Source: Toxorhynchites rutilus septentrionalis (Eukaryota; Arthropoda; Insecta; Diptera; Culicidae). Taken from it: a stretch of 64,000 nt of DNA. The stretch is from contig NC_073744.1 in the NCBI RefSeq assembly GCF_029784135.1, positions 76,053,935 to 76,117,934 of the forward strand, in the 5' to 3' direction. Below, in pieces: positions 11,500-22,659 of this stretch. The number at the start of each line of letters is the position of its first letter. Position 1 is the first letter of the stretch. Below the pieces are notes generated by a model that was not told the DNA's origin, made no database searches, and saw nothing but the letters and a program-made list of their open reading frames with translations. The position numbers and the translations under genes were made by a program.

Positions 11500-13165
11500 A
11501 TAATTGTTAGATGATTCATTTGCTCGCAGTGCTCGCAGAACAATACATGCTCGAGATAAGCGCAGCTGTCATCCTTAGTGGAGAAAGTTTTGCTACTGGC
11601 AAGCGAAACCAAATCTCATACAAAATTCCAGAACGACATTCACTTTCTTGGTGACTGAATAAACGACATAAACTCTATCTGTTAATCTCAACAACCTCGA
11701 AAAGAGTGGCACTTCATTTTGATCAAGATAAGCGAAAATGCAATCCTAGTTGAAAGCAGTTTTACGAATGGTACGCGAGCCCAAATAAGTTAATAATTTG
11801 ATGTAACTTATTGAATAACTTGGTATTCCCCAAATAATTTTTTGGTGCACAACCTTAACACCTGCTTCACCATAGCGTCTGTTCAATGCATTGATGACAG
11901 AAAACAAACAATGTTAACTGCTTAGAAAAAGGCTGAATGTTCAGTAGAGATTCATTCCCAAACCCCAGCGTAAATATTTCCCTCCCGCTATCTCCCGTTC
12001 TTGTTTGTATTTGTTATCACTACTGCATAATTTGCAACACCACACAATAGTCAATCATAGCATAAAAAATAAGGCGATTGTCGCATCGTTATAGGGCCAA
12101 TGCACACGGGAGTAGTTACAAATGGGGTTTCAGCGTAGCGAAGATGCCTTTTTTTCACGTAAGGGCTATGAAGCACACACGTACGCATACAAATAGCAAC
12201 TAAATATAAACACATATATCTCCGTTTTGCGCTCTTCTCAACAGAAGCCCTTTCTGTTAATATTGCCAGTCTGATTAGCTTAGCTGTCATGAAGAGAGTT
12301 TTCCTACCGTCATGCGAAACCAAATCACTGACAAAATTCCAGAACGTTCATTTTCTTGGTGGGCTGGCGATACCTTAGCTTGATGATCCCCCACACAATT
12401 GTGTAGCTCAGAACTTTAATGCAATGGCGTATGTTTGATGCAATGATTGCAATTCCAGATACATCAGCGAGTGCGTAATTTGGTCGTGTCCACAGCTCAA
12501 TCCGAAACGAAGACATGTGATGCCGCAGAACAAGGAAGAACAAGCAATATTCATTGCTTTGAATACAGAACGATACTGAAAAATTGCCTTCCTTCCTTGC
12601 TAGAGACTTTAAACTTCATCAGTTCATTCATCTCTAACCTTCAAAAAGGCTCTTGGAAAAATTTACTTCATCCATAATATTACTCCTCCTCCTAATATTA
12701 CTCCTCCACTCCCAGCAACGATGTTGTTCACGATGTCCTCACGAAGAATGAAAGTTTGCCTCAGCGAGATTCACTGTTTATACTCTAGGCAAATATACCC
12801 GTCGTTCTTCTTCTTTTCCTTTGTTCACTTTACATCTTACGATTTCCCCGTCGTCTCCCCCTAAATTGCTCGTTATTGACAGCTCTGTTCGGGAAAGCAC
12901 ACAAATGGACAGAACAAATGTATGAGGAAATGGGAATGCTTCTATTTTTCATCAATTTAAACTATATACAGACTATGGGATTGTAATGTATAGGATATCA
13001 AAGAAATCTTAGGGAATTTCCGATTCGTTTGATATGTAAATCGCCAAAATCCGTTCGCGGCAAAAATAGTTATTAACGTTAACTTTATTTCATAAAAACG
13101 TGACCTGTTTTCTGATTTGGCACCCTTAATAAAAGACGTAGTTTTTTGTCAAAAATCGAAAAATA
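11500..13165 (-). mobile_element. Family B repeat, long rearranged copy
   Basis: The start (minus strand) at about 13150 has a decayed ACGTC motif and 'aagggtgccaaatcag'. The TATA-like region with 'tataaacagtga' is near 12775, and 11810-11900 matches 23500-23580 ('ggtattccccaaata', 'aatgcattgatg'). A segment around 11570-11680 recurs at 12290-12360, so part is tandemly duplicated. No intact ORF. Confidence 0.5.
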
Positions 13166-13484
13166 TTTCAATTCATTTTAACACAACAATACAATTTGAC
13201 GCTTACACTTGTTCTTAAAGTTTTACAATGCATGATTGGTCATTGATATAAAATTTAACGAAACAACCTTATTGTTGTATTGTAGCTCCAAATCTAAATT
13301 TTATGTATATTCTATCAAACATAAGTTCTATTCAGTTCATTGAAGCATCATTCTTCAACTAATCCATCGAAATATTCTTAATGGAACGAAATTAAAAAAG
13401 CAATTGCTTGCATTTATTCATCGCTCCTAATTTATTCGCCAGCACGCATGCAATCAACAATGCCCATGCTAGTTACAATGAGCA

Positions 13485-13870
13485 CTATCCATTTGTGCGC
13501 GTCGCTTGTTAAACTATCGACCACTAGAGTTTTTCAATGCTTCTTCTTCTTTTCCTTTGTTTACGGAGACTTTAAATCATTCGATTCATTCATCTCCGAA
13601 TTTAAATTCTTCTTCTTGGCTTTAAGAGGCTTTAAATTTTTCAGTTCATTCGTCTTTATCCGAATTTAAATGCTGATTTGAAATCACTGTTAGGGATTAC
13701 ATGTCGGTGGAAATAAAAGCTCCTCCTACTTTCATGTATTTACAATGCCAATTTCCCCCAAGCATCTTGGTTTTGAAGTCTCTGTTAGGAAAAACATGTC
13801 GGTGGGAACAAAAGCTCCCCCTACTCTTATGTATTTGCATTGCCAATTTCTCCATGCACCTTGGTTTTTC
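13485..13870. repeat. Two 95-bp minisatellite units and a flanking short repeat
   Basis: Bases 13685-13870 hold two diverged units of about 94 bp of the minisatellite at 30481-30960 ('ctgttagg.a', 'catgtcggtgg', 'aaagctcc.cctact', 'atgtatttgca'). Just upstream, 'ctttaaat.attcgattcattc.tc' occurs about twice. No family A termini were seen at this site. Confidence 0.55.
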
Positions 13871-15075
13871 ATAAAATATATAATTTCTTCCATTCTCACT
13901 GTAATGAATTGTTATGAAGTGCTCAAAATGATTAATGCAAAGCTCTCGTAAATATATCAGAAAATGGCTGAGTACAAGAGGAAGCTTGTTTCTTCAATTT
14001 CGAACAAACAGAACGAGGTATTTCCGTTTGGGAATATTTCGATTGTTTGATAGTTTGTTTCATATGAGGTGCTCAAAATGCACCTCTCTTGCATCGATTG
14101 ACATCATCGATTTCTCTACATCGACTCTCTCTTTTGGTCATAACTAAGTTGCAAACTAATTCCCAGTTGTATTTGACAATGTGGACGATAGATCAGAACC
14201 TCATCTATCGTATTGTATAGTAAACTTAAATTGGAACGTTTTTGCAGTTGAGTCATTAACTAAAGAGAAAGTTGATGAAGACATAAACATAAGGTTGTTC
14301 ACTTTTTGCTTATACATCTATAGAATCCGGCAACACCGACCTTCTATGTCGCGTACAAGGGACCTAGAAGTATATCCTAAGGTGGGCCAACTTGCTAAAA
14401 CCACTCTTCAGCCATATTGGAAGTCTACTGTGTTTTGTTTGTAAACAAAACACAATACGCTTGTGCCCAAGCTCGCTCGTGATCAGTCTATCTCTTTCAC
14501 GCTTCATGCAAATAATTCCCCTTCTGCTTTCTTCCGTACTGTTTTCTTATACAGCTTTCCTTTCAACTTAGTGACGAAACGGCCTCACCTAGTACCATAG
14601 ACCCGTCTTGGTCGCGTATTGACGAATTATGATAGATTTGCAACCAGATGGCGCAGCGAGTAAAATGATGCTTTGCTTTTTGGTATGAAATTCGTAATTT
14701 TTTTTTTAAAAAGGCAGAATTTTTCTTCAAATTTCTCAAATTTCTTTTCAGTATTCTTTCTACGCTGAAAAGTTCAGAAAATCATCATTTTTTATCGTTT
14801 CATCCATAACTTGAAGAAAGGCTTGTTATAAGTGTTGTAATTTACAATTACTAGGCAAACGATGAGTGACATGTTGCATTTAAAATACTGCAAATCCTTG
14901 TATCGGCCGAACGGAATTCCCTGCATAATCAATGATAACAACCAACTTTATATGATATCAAATGCATTCACAGCATAAGCTTCTGAAAAATACCTGCGTA
15001 CTCATAACCTATATGCACTACCAAACTAAAAAATCCAATCACGTGTTGAAATCGTTGTAAATATACAAAAATATA
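13871..15075. other. No gene seen; patchwork of dispersed repeats
   Basis: Contains 'accagatggcgcagcgagtaaaat' near 14650 (shared with 8.7, 19.2, 19.4 and 35.8 kb) and the 14820-14970 copy of the 9.96-kb repeat. The 'ctttcacgcttcatgcaaata' block near 14500 looks repetitive but has no second copy here. The small ORFs carry no recognisable domains. Confidence 0.38.
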
Positions 15076-16100
15076 GGGCCCTATTATAGAAATCGAGGCG
15101 ATAAGAATTTTGCTCGTTAGCTCTATTTTACTATTATAGAAATCGAGCAATTCGATAGCACCGAGCGAGTGATAGCTATCGATGCAAGTGTCAAAACTTT
15201 TCGAGTTGTTTGGTTCGCTTGTTGCATATCTTCAGAGAATTATTTTGTTTTGGTTTGCGTCGCTGATATTTTCCTTTGGGAAACATTTCAGAAACGCTTA
15301 AATATATGCAATTTTCAACACATGTTCGTTTGTTTTGATCAGCATTTGTTTTACTGTGCTGCCAGAATAGTCTATACAAGGTAAGTGTTCAATCCAGCAT
15401 TATTTATATTAATCATGTTATAATTTACAATGCAGTATTTATTCCAGCGCATAATTCAGTGGCTGAAAATGAGTGGCGGAAGAAAAAAAACCAAATCACC
15501 ACCAGTTTGAACGGCTCGTTGAACCAATGAAAGCAAATGTAGACATTGCTTGAGGTTTTTTTGGAGGCAGGATTGGAGGATTTGACTACCACAAGAAATC
15601 GACGCTAAAAGAGAATTAAATGATGCATTACATGAATAACAAAAATTGTTTTGCTGAAAAAAAGTGAAATTCGTGCGTGACTCTTTACGGAATTGATTGC
15701 AGTTATGAAAATGCATGAAAAAGTTCATTTTCTAATAATTATATATTTTTTAAAGAAAATTGTTCCACGCTGTCTTTTTTATTACACATGCATGCGTGCC
15801 TTACGCCTATTAAGCTTTATTCTTTGAGGGAAAATGAATTTACTCCAAAACATAACCATATTAACATTTTTGGAAATACATTTTCATAGCAGATGCCTCT
15901 AAAAAATATTTGGCATCCTTTCTATAGTGCTTTATGAAACATTTCAAACATGTTTCAAAATATTTCATCACAACCGCTGACATTCGAGCTTGCTAACGAA
16001 TCGAGCAGTTTTCCTCGATTTCTATAATTCCAGATTTTACTCGATGTGATAGTGATAGCGATTGTATCGAATCCTCGATTCGATTTCTATAATAGGGCCC
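15076..16100 (+). mobile_element. GGGCCC-ended DNA transposon, copy 1
   Basis: Inverted ends GGGCCCTATTATAGAAATCG, flanked by ATA on both sides. The left subterminal part ('gcgataagaattttgctcg') equals the right subterminal part of the copy at 19615-21039, so the two copies lie in opposite orientation. A broken zeste/Myb-like protein frame lies at about 15500-15620. Three-base duplications and GGGCC ends point to the PIF/Harbinger group (inference). Confidence 0.65.
15500..15620 (+). pseudogene. Broken zeste/Myb-like DNA-binding domain
   Basis: The plus-strand reading contains ERLVEPMKANVDIA, then a stop, then GFFGG, corresponding residue for residue to LLEHIS..IVEPMKAYVNIARGICGG in the other copy (20477-20686, minus). 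The pattern (hydrophobic-Val-Glu-x-Met-Lys, then D/N-I-A-R-G and a GG turn) resembles the first two helices of the zeste/Myb-SANT-like domain of transposon accessory proteins. Stops follow within 20 codons, so it is dead. Confidence 0.45.
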
Positions 16101-16299
16101 ATAACTTTCTTACCATTTACTGACATTTAATTGTCAAAATGGATATAAATACAAATTTATTGTATTGTAGTGTATTGTTTTGAGCTTTACCAACTCGTAA
16201 AACGAAGCTTAATGCCGTCAACGTGAATTTTGTTAAAACGGATACGCCGCACATGGGCGCTTTGTGCGCATAGCTGTTGTTTTACACTGTACCTCTGTT

Positions 16300-16580
16300 C
16301 ATATGTGCTCCCATGACCGAGAAATTACCGTCACATATGCCGAGGATTCGGACTTGCTTTCCGTTCCGGTCGGAGGATTTTCAGTCAGGGAAATTCCTTT
16401 CGACTTGCATTGTGGTCTCGAGTATTCTAGAGCTCTTACTTGGAATACGCACGAGACATGTTGCTTGGGTGGCTTAGTTGGCATAGAAATCTCAACTAAG
16501 TACTAACGCAAGTAATACTACGTTGGGACGGTGAGGTTCCTCTAGAAACGTAAGTGCCGTTGCAGAAAAAGAAGTCTGTT
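16300..16580 (+). mobile_element. tRNA-derived SINE, diverged copy
   Basis: Starts with a decayed tRNA-like head ('gctcccatgaccgag' in place of the A box, 'ggattcggacttgc' region) and continues with the same body as the SINE at 21457-21745 ('ggcatagaaatctcaactaagtact', 'gcaagtaatactacg'). It ends in 'tgccgttgcagaaaaagaag'. About 80% similar by eye. Confidence 0.6.
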
Positions 16581-16714
16581 CATATTGTCACTGATTGTAA
16601 TGAAAAATGTGCTAAAATATATTTATTATCGGTTACCACTTAATAATCTCCAAATTCTTGTAATGTGGCCTACATTAACTCCCTGCAATGGTTATGATTT
16701 TTTGTGTGTTTTCT

Positions 16715-18179
16715 TCAATCATGTGTTTTTAGTTCAATTTTATTCTCATAAACGCATTTACCAGCTATCCACGTAGAAAGCACATTTAGAGAGTCATCCA
16801 AAACAACAAAATCGGCGTCGGCACCGTAGTCCAATGTTCCTTTCTGTTTCTCGATACCCAAGCAGCGTGCCGGATGCAGAGATGCTGCCTCCAGAGCATA
16901 CTCAATAGAACAACCTGTAATTATTTTTTTAAAAATAATTTCAAACAATACGAATTCCACTATATCAATCGTACTGGAGGCCTTCTTGAAAAAGCGGATA
17001 CACTCGTCCATAGGAGCTATGCTACCACATAAGGTGTCGGTGCCAGCGATATAAGCTCGACCTCCTCGAACTTCCAGGTCCATTTGTCCAATCCTGTGTC
17101 TGCCTTCATTCAGTCCCATGGCTGATATTGCATCGGTAACAAGAATGAGTCCGTTCGGATGAGTCTTGTATGCAATCCTTAGTGCGGCTGGATGGGTATG
17201 AACTCCATCGGAGATTATACCGAAGTACACCAAAGAATTGGGCGGAATGTTGTCAGTCGTTAGCAATCCAACTAGTCCTGGGTCACGATGATGGAACTAT
17301 GTACGACATTTTCAATGTGTGAGCGGTACTTCTCCACTTCATTGAACTTACCGGCAGCATCGCATTAAACAGGTGCGTGATAAGCTTTGCCCCATGCTGT
17401 ACCGCTATTTCCCCATCGTTCAAATTAGCCATCGAATGGCCAACAGACACAGTGATTCCTCGTTGACTCAACTCACGTATCACTTCCGAAGCACCATCTT
17501 TCTCAGGAGCCAGCGTGAGAATGCTGATGTGATCTAATGAGTGATAAACATCTAATAGCGTTTGGAAGCCCTTGATCAAAACAAAAACGATTATTCACAA
17601 TCGACGAATTTTGATTCGATTCAATGTTACCTTGTCGAATTCTTTTATACACTGCGCAGGATGAGCCCCCTTTTTGTTACTGTTTATGAAAGGGCCTTCA
17701 ACGTGACACCCAAGGATAGAAGCACCGTGAAGTCCACCGTCTTTTTTGGGAATCTTGGGTAAAATCTGATGGTATGTCTCGGGAGGTGATGTAACTAGAG
17801 TTGGGCAGAATGATGTTACACCATGAGCTAGCAGTCCTTTGGAAACTTTCTCAACTCCCTCTTCGACTGTACTGATGTCATTTGAAAAATCTACGCCATA
17901 ACCGCCTAAATTGTGAAAAATTTAATGGAGTTTTCATCCAAATAGCGTTTGTCAGTGAGCCAAATTCTTACCATTAATTTGCAGGTCAATGAAACCGGGC
18001 GCTACGATAGCACCATTACAATCAATCTGGATGTGCGCCTGTTTTTTTTCATCGAAAAATACTTTCTCGGGGTCAATAATCTTCCCACCACGCACCCACA
18101 AGTCATCAACAATGAGCCGATGGTCCCGCAAAACTCTACAGTTTCGGAATTTCACCAATTTTTGCTGGGTGGATGTCAT
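16715..18179 (-). CDS. Amdhd2: N-acetylglucosamine-6-phosphate deacetylase (AMDHD2 type)
   Basis: Removes the acetyl group from GlcNAc-6-phosphate, giving glucosamine-6-phosphate in cytosolic amino-sugar salvage. Exons: 17972-18179, 17631-17905, 17352-17570, 16975-17296 and 16715-16914, all with GT-AG introns; they join to 407 residues against 409 in the human protein. Seen in order: [63 protein letters not shown] (metal-site Glu139), VSVGHS (His206), THLFNAMLP (His227), LVTDAI (catalytic Asp289), [20 protein letters not shown] and [10 protein letters not shown]. All amidohydrolase residues are present, so the enzyme should be active. The ATG at 18179 (MTSTQQK) was preferred because the upstream frame has no other ATG and family length fits. 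The last intron is only 60 nt and has no in-frame stop. Confidence 0.95.
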
Positions 18180-18206
18180 CTTACTGATATTGCCACTGGT
18201 TAGCAA

Positions 18207-19539
18207 CGACTTGCTTTCGTTGATTTGTGTTTACTGGAAATGCCGGTAAGATTAATTATTCAGCCTTTGATAGAAACTAAAACACAAATACTTAAGCAGA
18301 AATAAATGCAATATTAAATGCTGGCAAACATATGTGTCGAAAACGATGGTTTTTTTTTACATTTATTTTTTGAAGATTATCAGGTCAATGATTGTGAAAA
18401 TTCACACAGATACACCAGTGTTGAGTTACTGCCTCGATTATGATTGAGCACAATAGATAACATTCGCTCGAAAACAAAGTGATCACGTATGATTCTGTCA
18501 AGAACGTTTTCAATATTCAAATCAAACACTCAACACCTACACAAAGTGGATTGTGTACGAGAATGGTTAACACGATCAGCTAGCCTATCACTAACGAACG
18601 ACTGGAACAAAATAAGCTTCATTCGTTGTTATGGTTGTTATAATTGAAGGATGACTTCTTCACATCTAGAAGAGGTGATAAGCTTTGCTATAGTATTTGT
18701 CAATTCGAGGATTGATTTTCGTGCTCCGAATTTAAGAAGCGACCATGATGACAATGATTTTTTAAGGTGGAATAAACGGAAATTCATATTTTTTCGGCAA
18801 TTGGTAAAAAATTTGTACGAAAATTGCGTATGAAGATTATTCCATATTATAATGAGTTTCAGGGGAAATAACAAAAAATTAAGAAAAAAATAGAATCAGG
18901 ACTACGTGTTTCAAGTAATTGAATAACTCCAAGTAAAAATTTTCATCCAAACTTTAGCAGTTTAAAACTGCCTTCGGGCCTTCTAATTTGATTAAATTGT
19001 TTGGGTCTCAAACTCGTATGTCGCCACTAGACGTCACACTTGTATTCATCATCGTGGATGAGAGCTGTAGCTCGCGGCTCATGAAATATGTCAATTCAAC
19101 CAAATCTACAACAGATGGCGCTCCTATCATTCTGAAGATGATGAAAGGCGGATAGAATTCAAAACTGTATTTTATTACCTCTTCGATAGTTTGTCGATGC
19201 AAAGCGAATGTATAAGAGATGGCGCAACCGTATATAGTGGACGAATCTACGTTGGATTTAGAACCAGATGACGCAGCGAGTGAAATGATGATTTTGGTTT
19301 GAAATTCATTGAATTTTTCAGCAGAATTAAAATTTTTATTCAAGTTTCCCGGTTTTATGTATTCTTTATAAGCTGAAAAGATCGGAAAATTATCATTTTA
19401 CAAATGTATCGCTTCAAATTGACGAATCTACGTTAGGTTTGCAACCAGATGGCGCAGCGAATAAAATGATGATGCTTTGTTTTTTTTTGGTTTAAAATCG
19501 TAAAATTTTGAATAAAAAACAGAATTACAACAAAACAAA
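18207..19539. other. No gene seen; upstream of Amdhd2, repeat fragments
   Basis: No conserved coding sequence. Bases 18880-19030 match 28080-28230 ('ggactacg.g.ttcaa', 'gccttctaat.tgat', 'ctcaaactcg.atgt'). Bases 19215-19290 and 19425-19490 are two copies of the 'gacgaatctacgtt' plus 'ccagatggcgcagcga' repeat, about 210 bp apart. No promoter element could be assigned with confidence. Confidence 0.4.
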
Positions 19540-19614
19540 TTTCTGCATAACTCGAGAACTAATCGAACAAACGAAACCAAATTTGGCATGTGAAGGTTTT
19601 AGGATGCAATTAAT

Positions 19615-21039
19615 GGGCCCTATTATAGAAATCGAATCGAGGATTCGATACAATCACTATCACTATCACATCGAGTAAAATCTGGAATTATAGAAATCGA
19701 GGAAAACAGCTCGATTCGTTACCCTGCTCGAATGTCAGTGGCCGTGCTAAAATATTTTGAAACGAGTTTGAAATGTTTCACAAAGCACTACAGAAAGGAT
19801 GCCAAATCTTTTTTTTTTTTGAGACATCTGTTATGAAAATTATAAATATCTATATTTCCAAAAGTGTTAATATGGTTATGTTTTGGAGAAAACTGATATT
19901 CCCTCGACGTATGAAGCTTAATAGGCGTAATGCATGCATGGATGTGTAATAAAAACGACATCATGGAACAATTTGCTTTACAAAAAATATAATTATTAGA
20001 AAATGAACTTTCTCATGTATTTTCACAACTGCAATCTATGGAATTCGTAAGGAGTCACGCATGAATCCCACTTTTCTTGACAAAATATTTTGTTGTTGCA
20101 TGTGATTCTCTTTTAGCGTCGATTTCTTGTTGTAGCGGCGTCAATAGCTTTACTTTATTGGGCCAACACCTGTGGCCCTAAACTCTCGCTTGTTGTGTGC
20201 TAGTGTTTTCTTTACCTTTCACCTCATGTCAATCCAAATCTGTAATTTAAAAAAAACATTATTGTTTTGCAAGACATTTCAGCTTTAGCATATGATATAG
20301 AAAGTTTGGTATAGTATAGCAATAAAAAAGAAAATTGCTGACAAAAGTAACACGTAATGTACGCTAGCAGGAATAATCAATTTTTAGGTAGGAAATTCGG
20401 TTGATAGTAATTCAAAGAATATGATAAAATTTACTTATGAAGTTATATGGATCGTAGAAGAAACACTTACTTTCTGCTATTCTGAACCAAGACACATTGA
20501 TGGTCTCAGTGCATGAGGCTCCTCAATGAATTCCTTCCACTTTTCCTTAACCGAGATTCTATTTGAACTGCCTCCACAAATACCTCGAGCGATGTTTACA
20601 TACGCTTTCATTGGTTCAACGATTGGTGATTTGCCTGTCCACTCATTTTCTGCCACTGAAATATGCTCTAGAAGTAAGTTTTGCATTCTAAATTATAACA
20701 TGATCAATATAAATAATGCTGGATTGAATACTTACCTTGTACAGACTATTCTGGCAGCACCGCAAAACAAATACAGATCAAAACAAACGAACATGTGTTG
20801 AAAATTGCATATATTTAAGCGTTTCTGAAATGTTTCCCAAAGGAAAATATCAAGGACCCAAACCAAAACAAAATAATTTTCTGAAGATATGCAACAAGCG
20901 CACTAACAACTCGAAAAGTTCTGACACTTGCATTGATAGCTATCACTCGCTCGTTTCTATCGAATTGCTCGATTTCTATAATACTGAAATAGAGCTAACG
21001 AGCAAAATTCTTATCGCCTCGATTTCTATAATAGGGCCC
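19615..21039 (-). mobile_element. GGGCCC-ended DNA transposon, copy 2
   Basis: Both ends read GGGCCCTATTATAGAAATCG inward and both flanks are AAT. It is longer (1.43 kb) than copy 1 and inverted relative to it. The interior carries a better preserved zeste/Myb-like frame on the minus strand, and on the plus strand the 'tgttttggtttg' segment shared with 15.2 and 35.98 kb. No DDE transposase was seen, so it is non-autonomous or a deletion derivative. Confidence 0.66.
20477..20686 (-). pseudogene. Transposon zeste/Myb-like DNA-binding protein fragment
   Basis: A 69-codon open frame contains ENEWTGKSPIVEPMKAYVN, then IARGICGGSSN, then VKEKWKEFIEE and ALRPS. The layout matches the zeste/Myb-SANT-like domain of Harbinger-type accessory proteins: helix with V-E-x-M-K, an R/K-G-x-x-GG turn, a helix with a conserved W, then L-x-x-x-GP-S before the third helix. 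The third helix and everything after it are missing. Such proteins bind the transposon ends in the nucleus together with the transposase. The call rests on pattern only. Confidence 0.45.
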
Positions 21040-21456
21040 AATGTTTTTATAGTGGTTCGACACTCCTCCTCCCTCTCTTAGGGTGGGCTGTCATACAAAT
21101 GAAAAACAAATTTCTGCATAACTCGAAAACTAATCAATCAAATGGAGTCAAATTTGGCATGTGAAGGGGGCACGAAACGTTTCTATGGGGAATAGACACT
21201 CCTCCCCCTCTCTTAGGGGATAAGAGCGGAGGTGTCTGTCTTTATTCTATCATATTTTCTGTATCAATCATTCTATGTAAGGCAAGGCGCAAATTGAGAC
21301 GCATATAGCGCGAGTAACTTGGCGCGATATAGCGCCTGTTTTTGTGGCTAATGAAAACAGATAGAACGGCGCAAATTCGCCAGATGACGCGAGATGGTGG
21401 AGCGCGTGGAGAATCATTGAATTCCATTATTTAAATGCTTAAACCCCGACCATTAT

Positions 21457-21745
21457 TTCTTCTTCTTCTTCAATGGCACTAACGTTCCTAGAGGAACTTC
21501 GCCGTCTCAGCGTAGTATTACTTGCGTCATTTTTTATTAGTACTTAGTTGAGATTTCTATGCCAAATAACACGCCTTGAATGCATTCTGAATGGCAAGCT
21601 CTAGAATACGCGTGATCACAGTGCAAATCGGAGGAAATTTCTTTGACGAAAAATTCCCCCGACCAGAACGGGAATCGAACCCGAACACCCGGCATGTTAG
21701 TTATGACGCTAACCACTCGGCCACGGGAGCACACCCGACCCTTAT
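21457..21745 (-). mobile_element. tRNA-derived SINE, well preserved copy
   Basis: On the minus strand it opens with a tRNA-like head: A box TGGCCGAGTGGTTAGCG and B box GGTTCGATTCC, spaced as in a type I tRNA promoter. The body includes 'ggcatagaaatctcaactaagtacta', and a 'gaagaagaagaa' triplet tail lies at 21457. The head cannot pair as an acceptor stem, so this is a SINE and not a tRNA gene. RNA polymerase III would drive it if active. Confidence 0.75.
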
Positions 21746-21838
21746 TTAACAATAATAATAAATAGAATAATTCTCTCAACTAGTCGCGAATGATTTTCAC
21801 TCCGAAATTTGGAGCTGAGAGATATGTTGGTATAAAAA

Positions 21839-22083
21839 GTACAGTAAGTTACTTATAATGCGATATGCTGAGGCACCACTCAGTGTCGCATTGGAGTCGA
21901 TTTTGACCAGTAATTGGACATTCGCGACTGGTGGTGACTTTCAATGTGGGGCCATAATTTGGGCCCCGAAATCAATATTTACATAAATGTCCAATTAGAA
22001 GTGAAAATGTCTAATTAAACGTGTTGCATCACAGATCGGTTAAATTAGCTTAATGTCGATTTAGATGTAAATTACTGTACAAC
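21839..22083. mobile_element. TA-flanked MITE with CAGTAAnTTAC ends, copy 1
   Basis: The left 'tacagtaagttacttataatgcgat' and right 'gtaaattactgtac' ends are inverted copies flanked by TA. The interior ('cactcagtgtcgcattgga', 'caatgtggggccataatttgggcc') matches the copy at 27131-27369. TA duplications suggest Tc1/mariner mobilisation. Confidence 0.62.
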
Positions 22084-22139
22084 CAAATCAAAACAAAAGC
22101 CGAGACACAAAGCCCAGACAAAAACAAAACGAGCCGTCC

Positions 22140-22328
22140 GTCTCCGTCAATTATTCTTTTCTACAAATCCTGCCGGTCGTTTTCGTTGAACGTATGCTGA
22201 CGGGTCGTTACGTTGCTGGTGTATGTGAATGTTTTCATGGGAATTGCATGGTAGAATCATTGACGTATCGTGACGTGATGGGACGTGAACGTGACGTGTA
22301 TGTTGTATGTGAATCGCACTTAATTGTC
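22140..22328. mobile_element. Short element sharing a terminus with the one at 63.64 kb
   Basis: Its right side ('gacgtgatgggacgtgaacgtgacgtgtatg', then 'ttgtatgtgaatcgcactt') is the inverse of 63650-63720. The shared part is rich in 'cgtgacg/cgtcacg' subterminal repeats. The left border is uncertain. Non-coding. Confidence 0.42.
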
Positions 22329-22659
22329 CAAACTGCGACTCAATATGCGCTCCACCACGCTACGTTCGTGTCACGTATGAGTCGTGTTGGTAGACTCGCG
22401 TTCGCTTACGAGCGCTATACGCTTCTCAATTTGCGCCTAGCCTAACGGAGAAACATGTTATTTGCAAGTGGTTGAAAAATCTTGAACGTGAATTGTGTCT
22501 AAAAATAATCTGATATTATAATGATGAGTTTTGGTAGAAGTATTAAGAGTTTTAAAGTAAAAGGTAAATTCAACGGGGTCGATTAGAAGATCAATCTATG
22601 AATTCATGAACTTGCGCTCAGTAAGAAAACGTGAAAGTTTGACCCGTATTTTTTAATTT

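Larger units (their letters stand above)
19540..21236 (-). repeat. Helitron-type monomers, interrupted by a DNA transposon
   Basis: Monomers with 'aacaaatttctgcataactcgagaact' and 'ggcatgtgaaggttttaggatgcaa' occur at 19540-19614 and resume at 21040-21236. They are the same type as at 4889-5856. The GGGCCC element at 19615-21039 sits inside one monomer, flanked by a 3-base AAT duplication; uninterrupted monomers at 5.1-5.6 kb show the empty site ('atgcaataaatgtttctatg'). Confidence 0.58.
21281..22442. mobile_element. Harbinger-like element with TAA duplication, filled with other elements
   Basis: Inverted ends GGCAAGGCGCAAATTGAGAC and GGCTAGGCGCAAATTGAGAA (read inward) are each flanked by TAA, the canonical PIF/Harbinger target. 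The ends carry repeated 'gcgcaaat' and 'tagcgc' subterminal motifs. At least three other elements (21457, 21839 and 22140) lie inside, so the original unit was short. Confidence 0.66.

Noticed and set aside
21675..21745. Possible tRNA gene on the minus strand
   Set aside because: A and B boxes are present but the acceptor stem cannot pair and the sequence runs into a SINE body shared with 16.3 kb.
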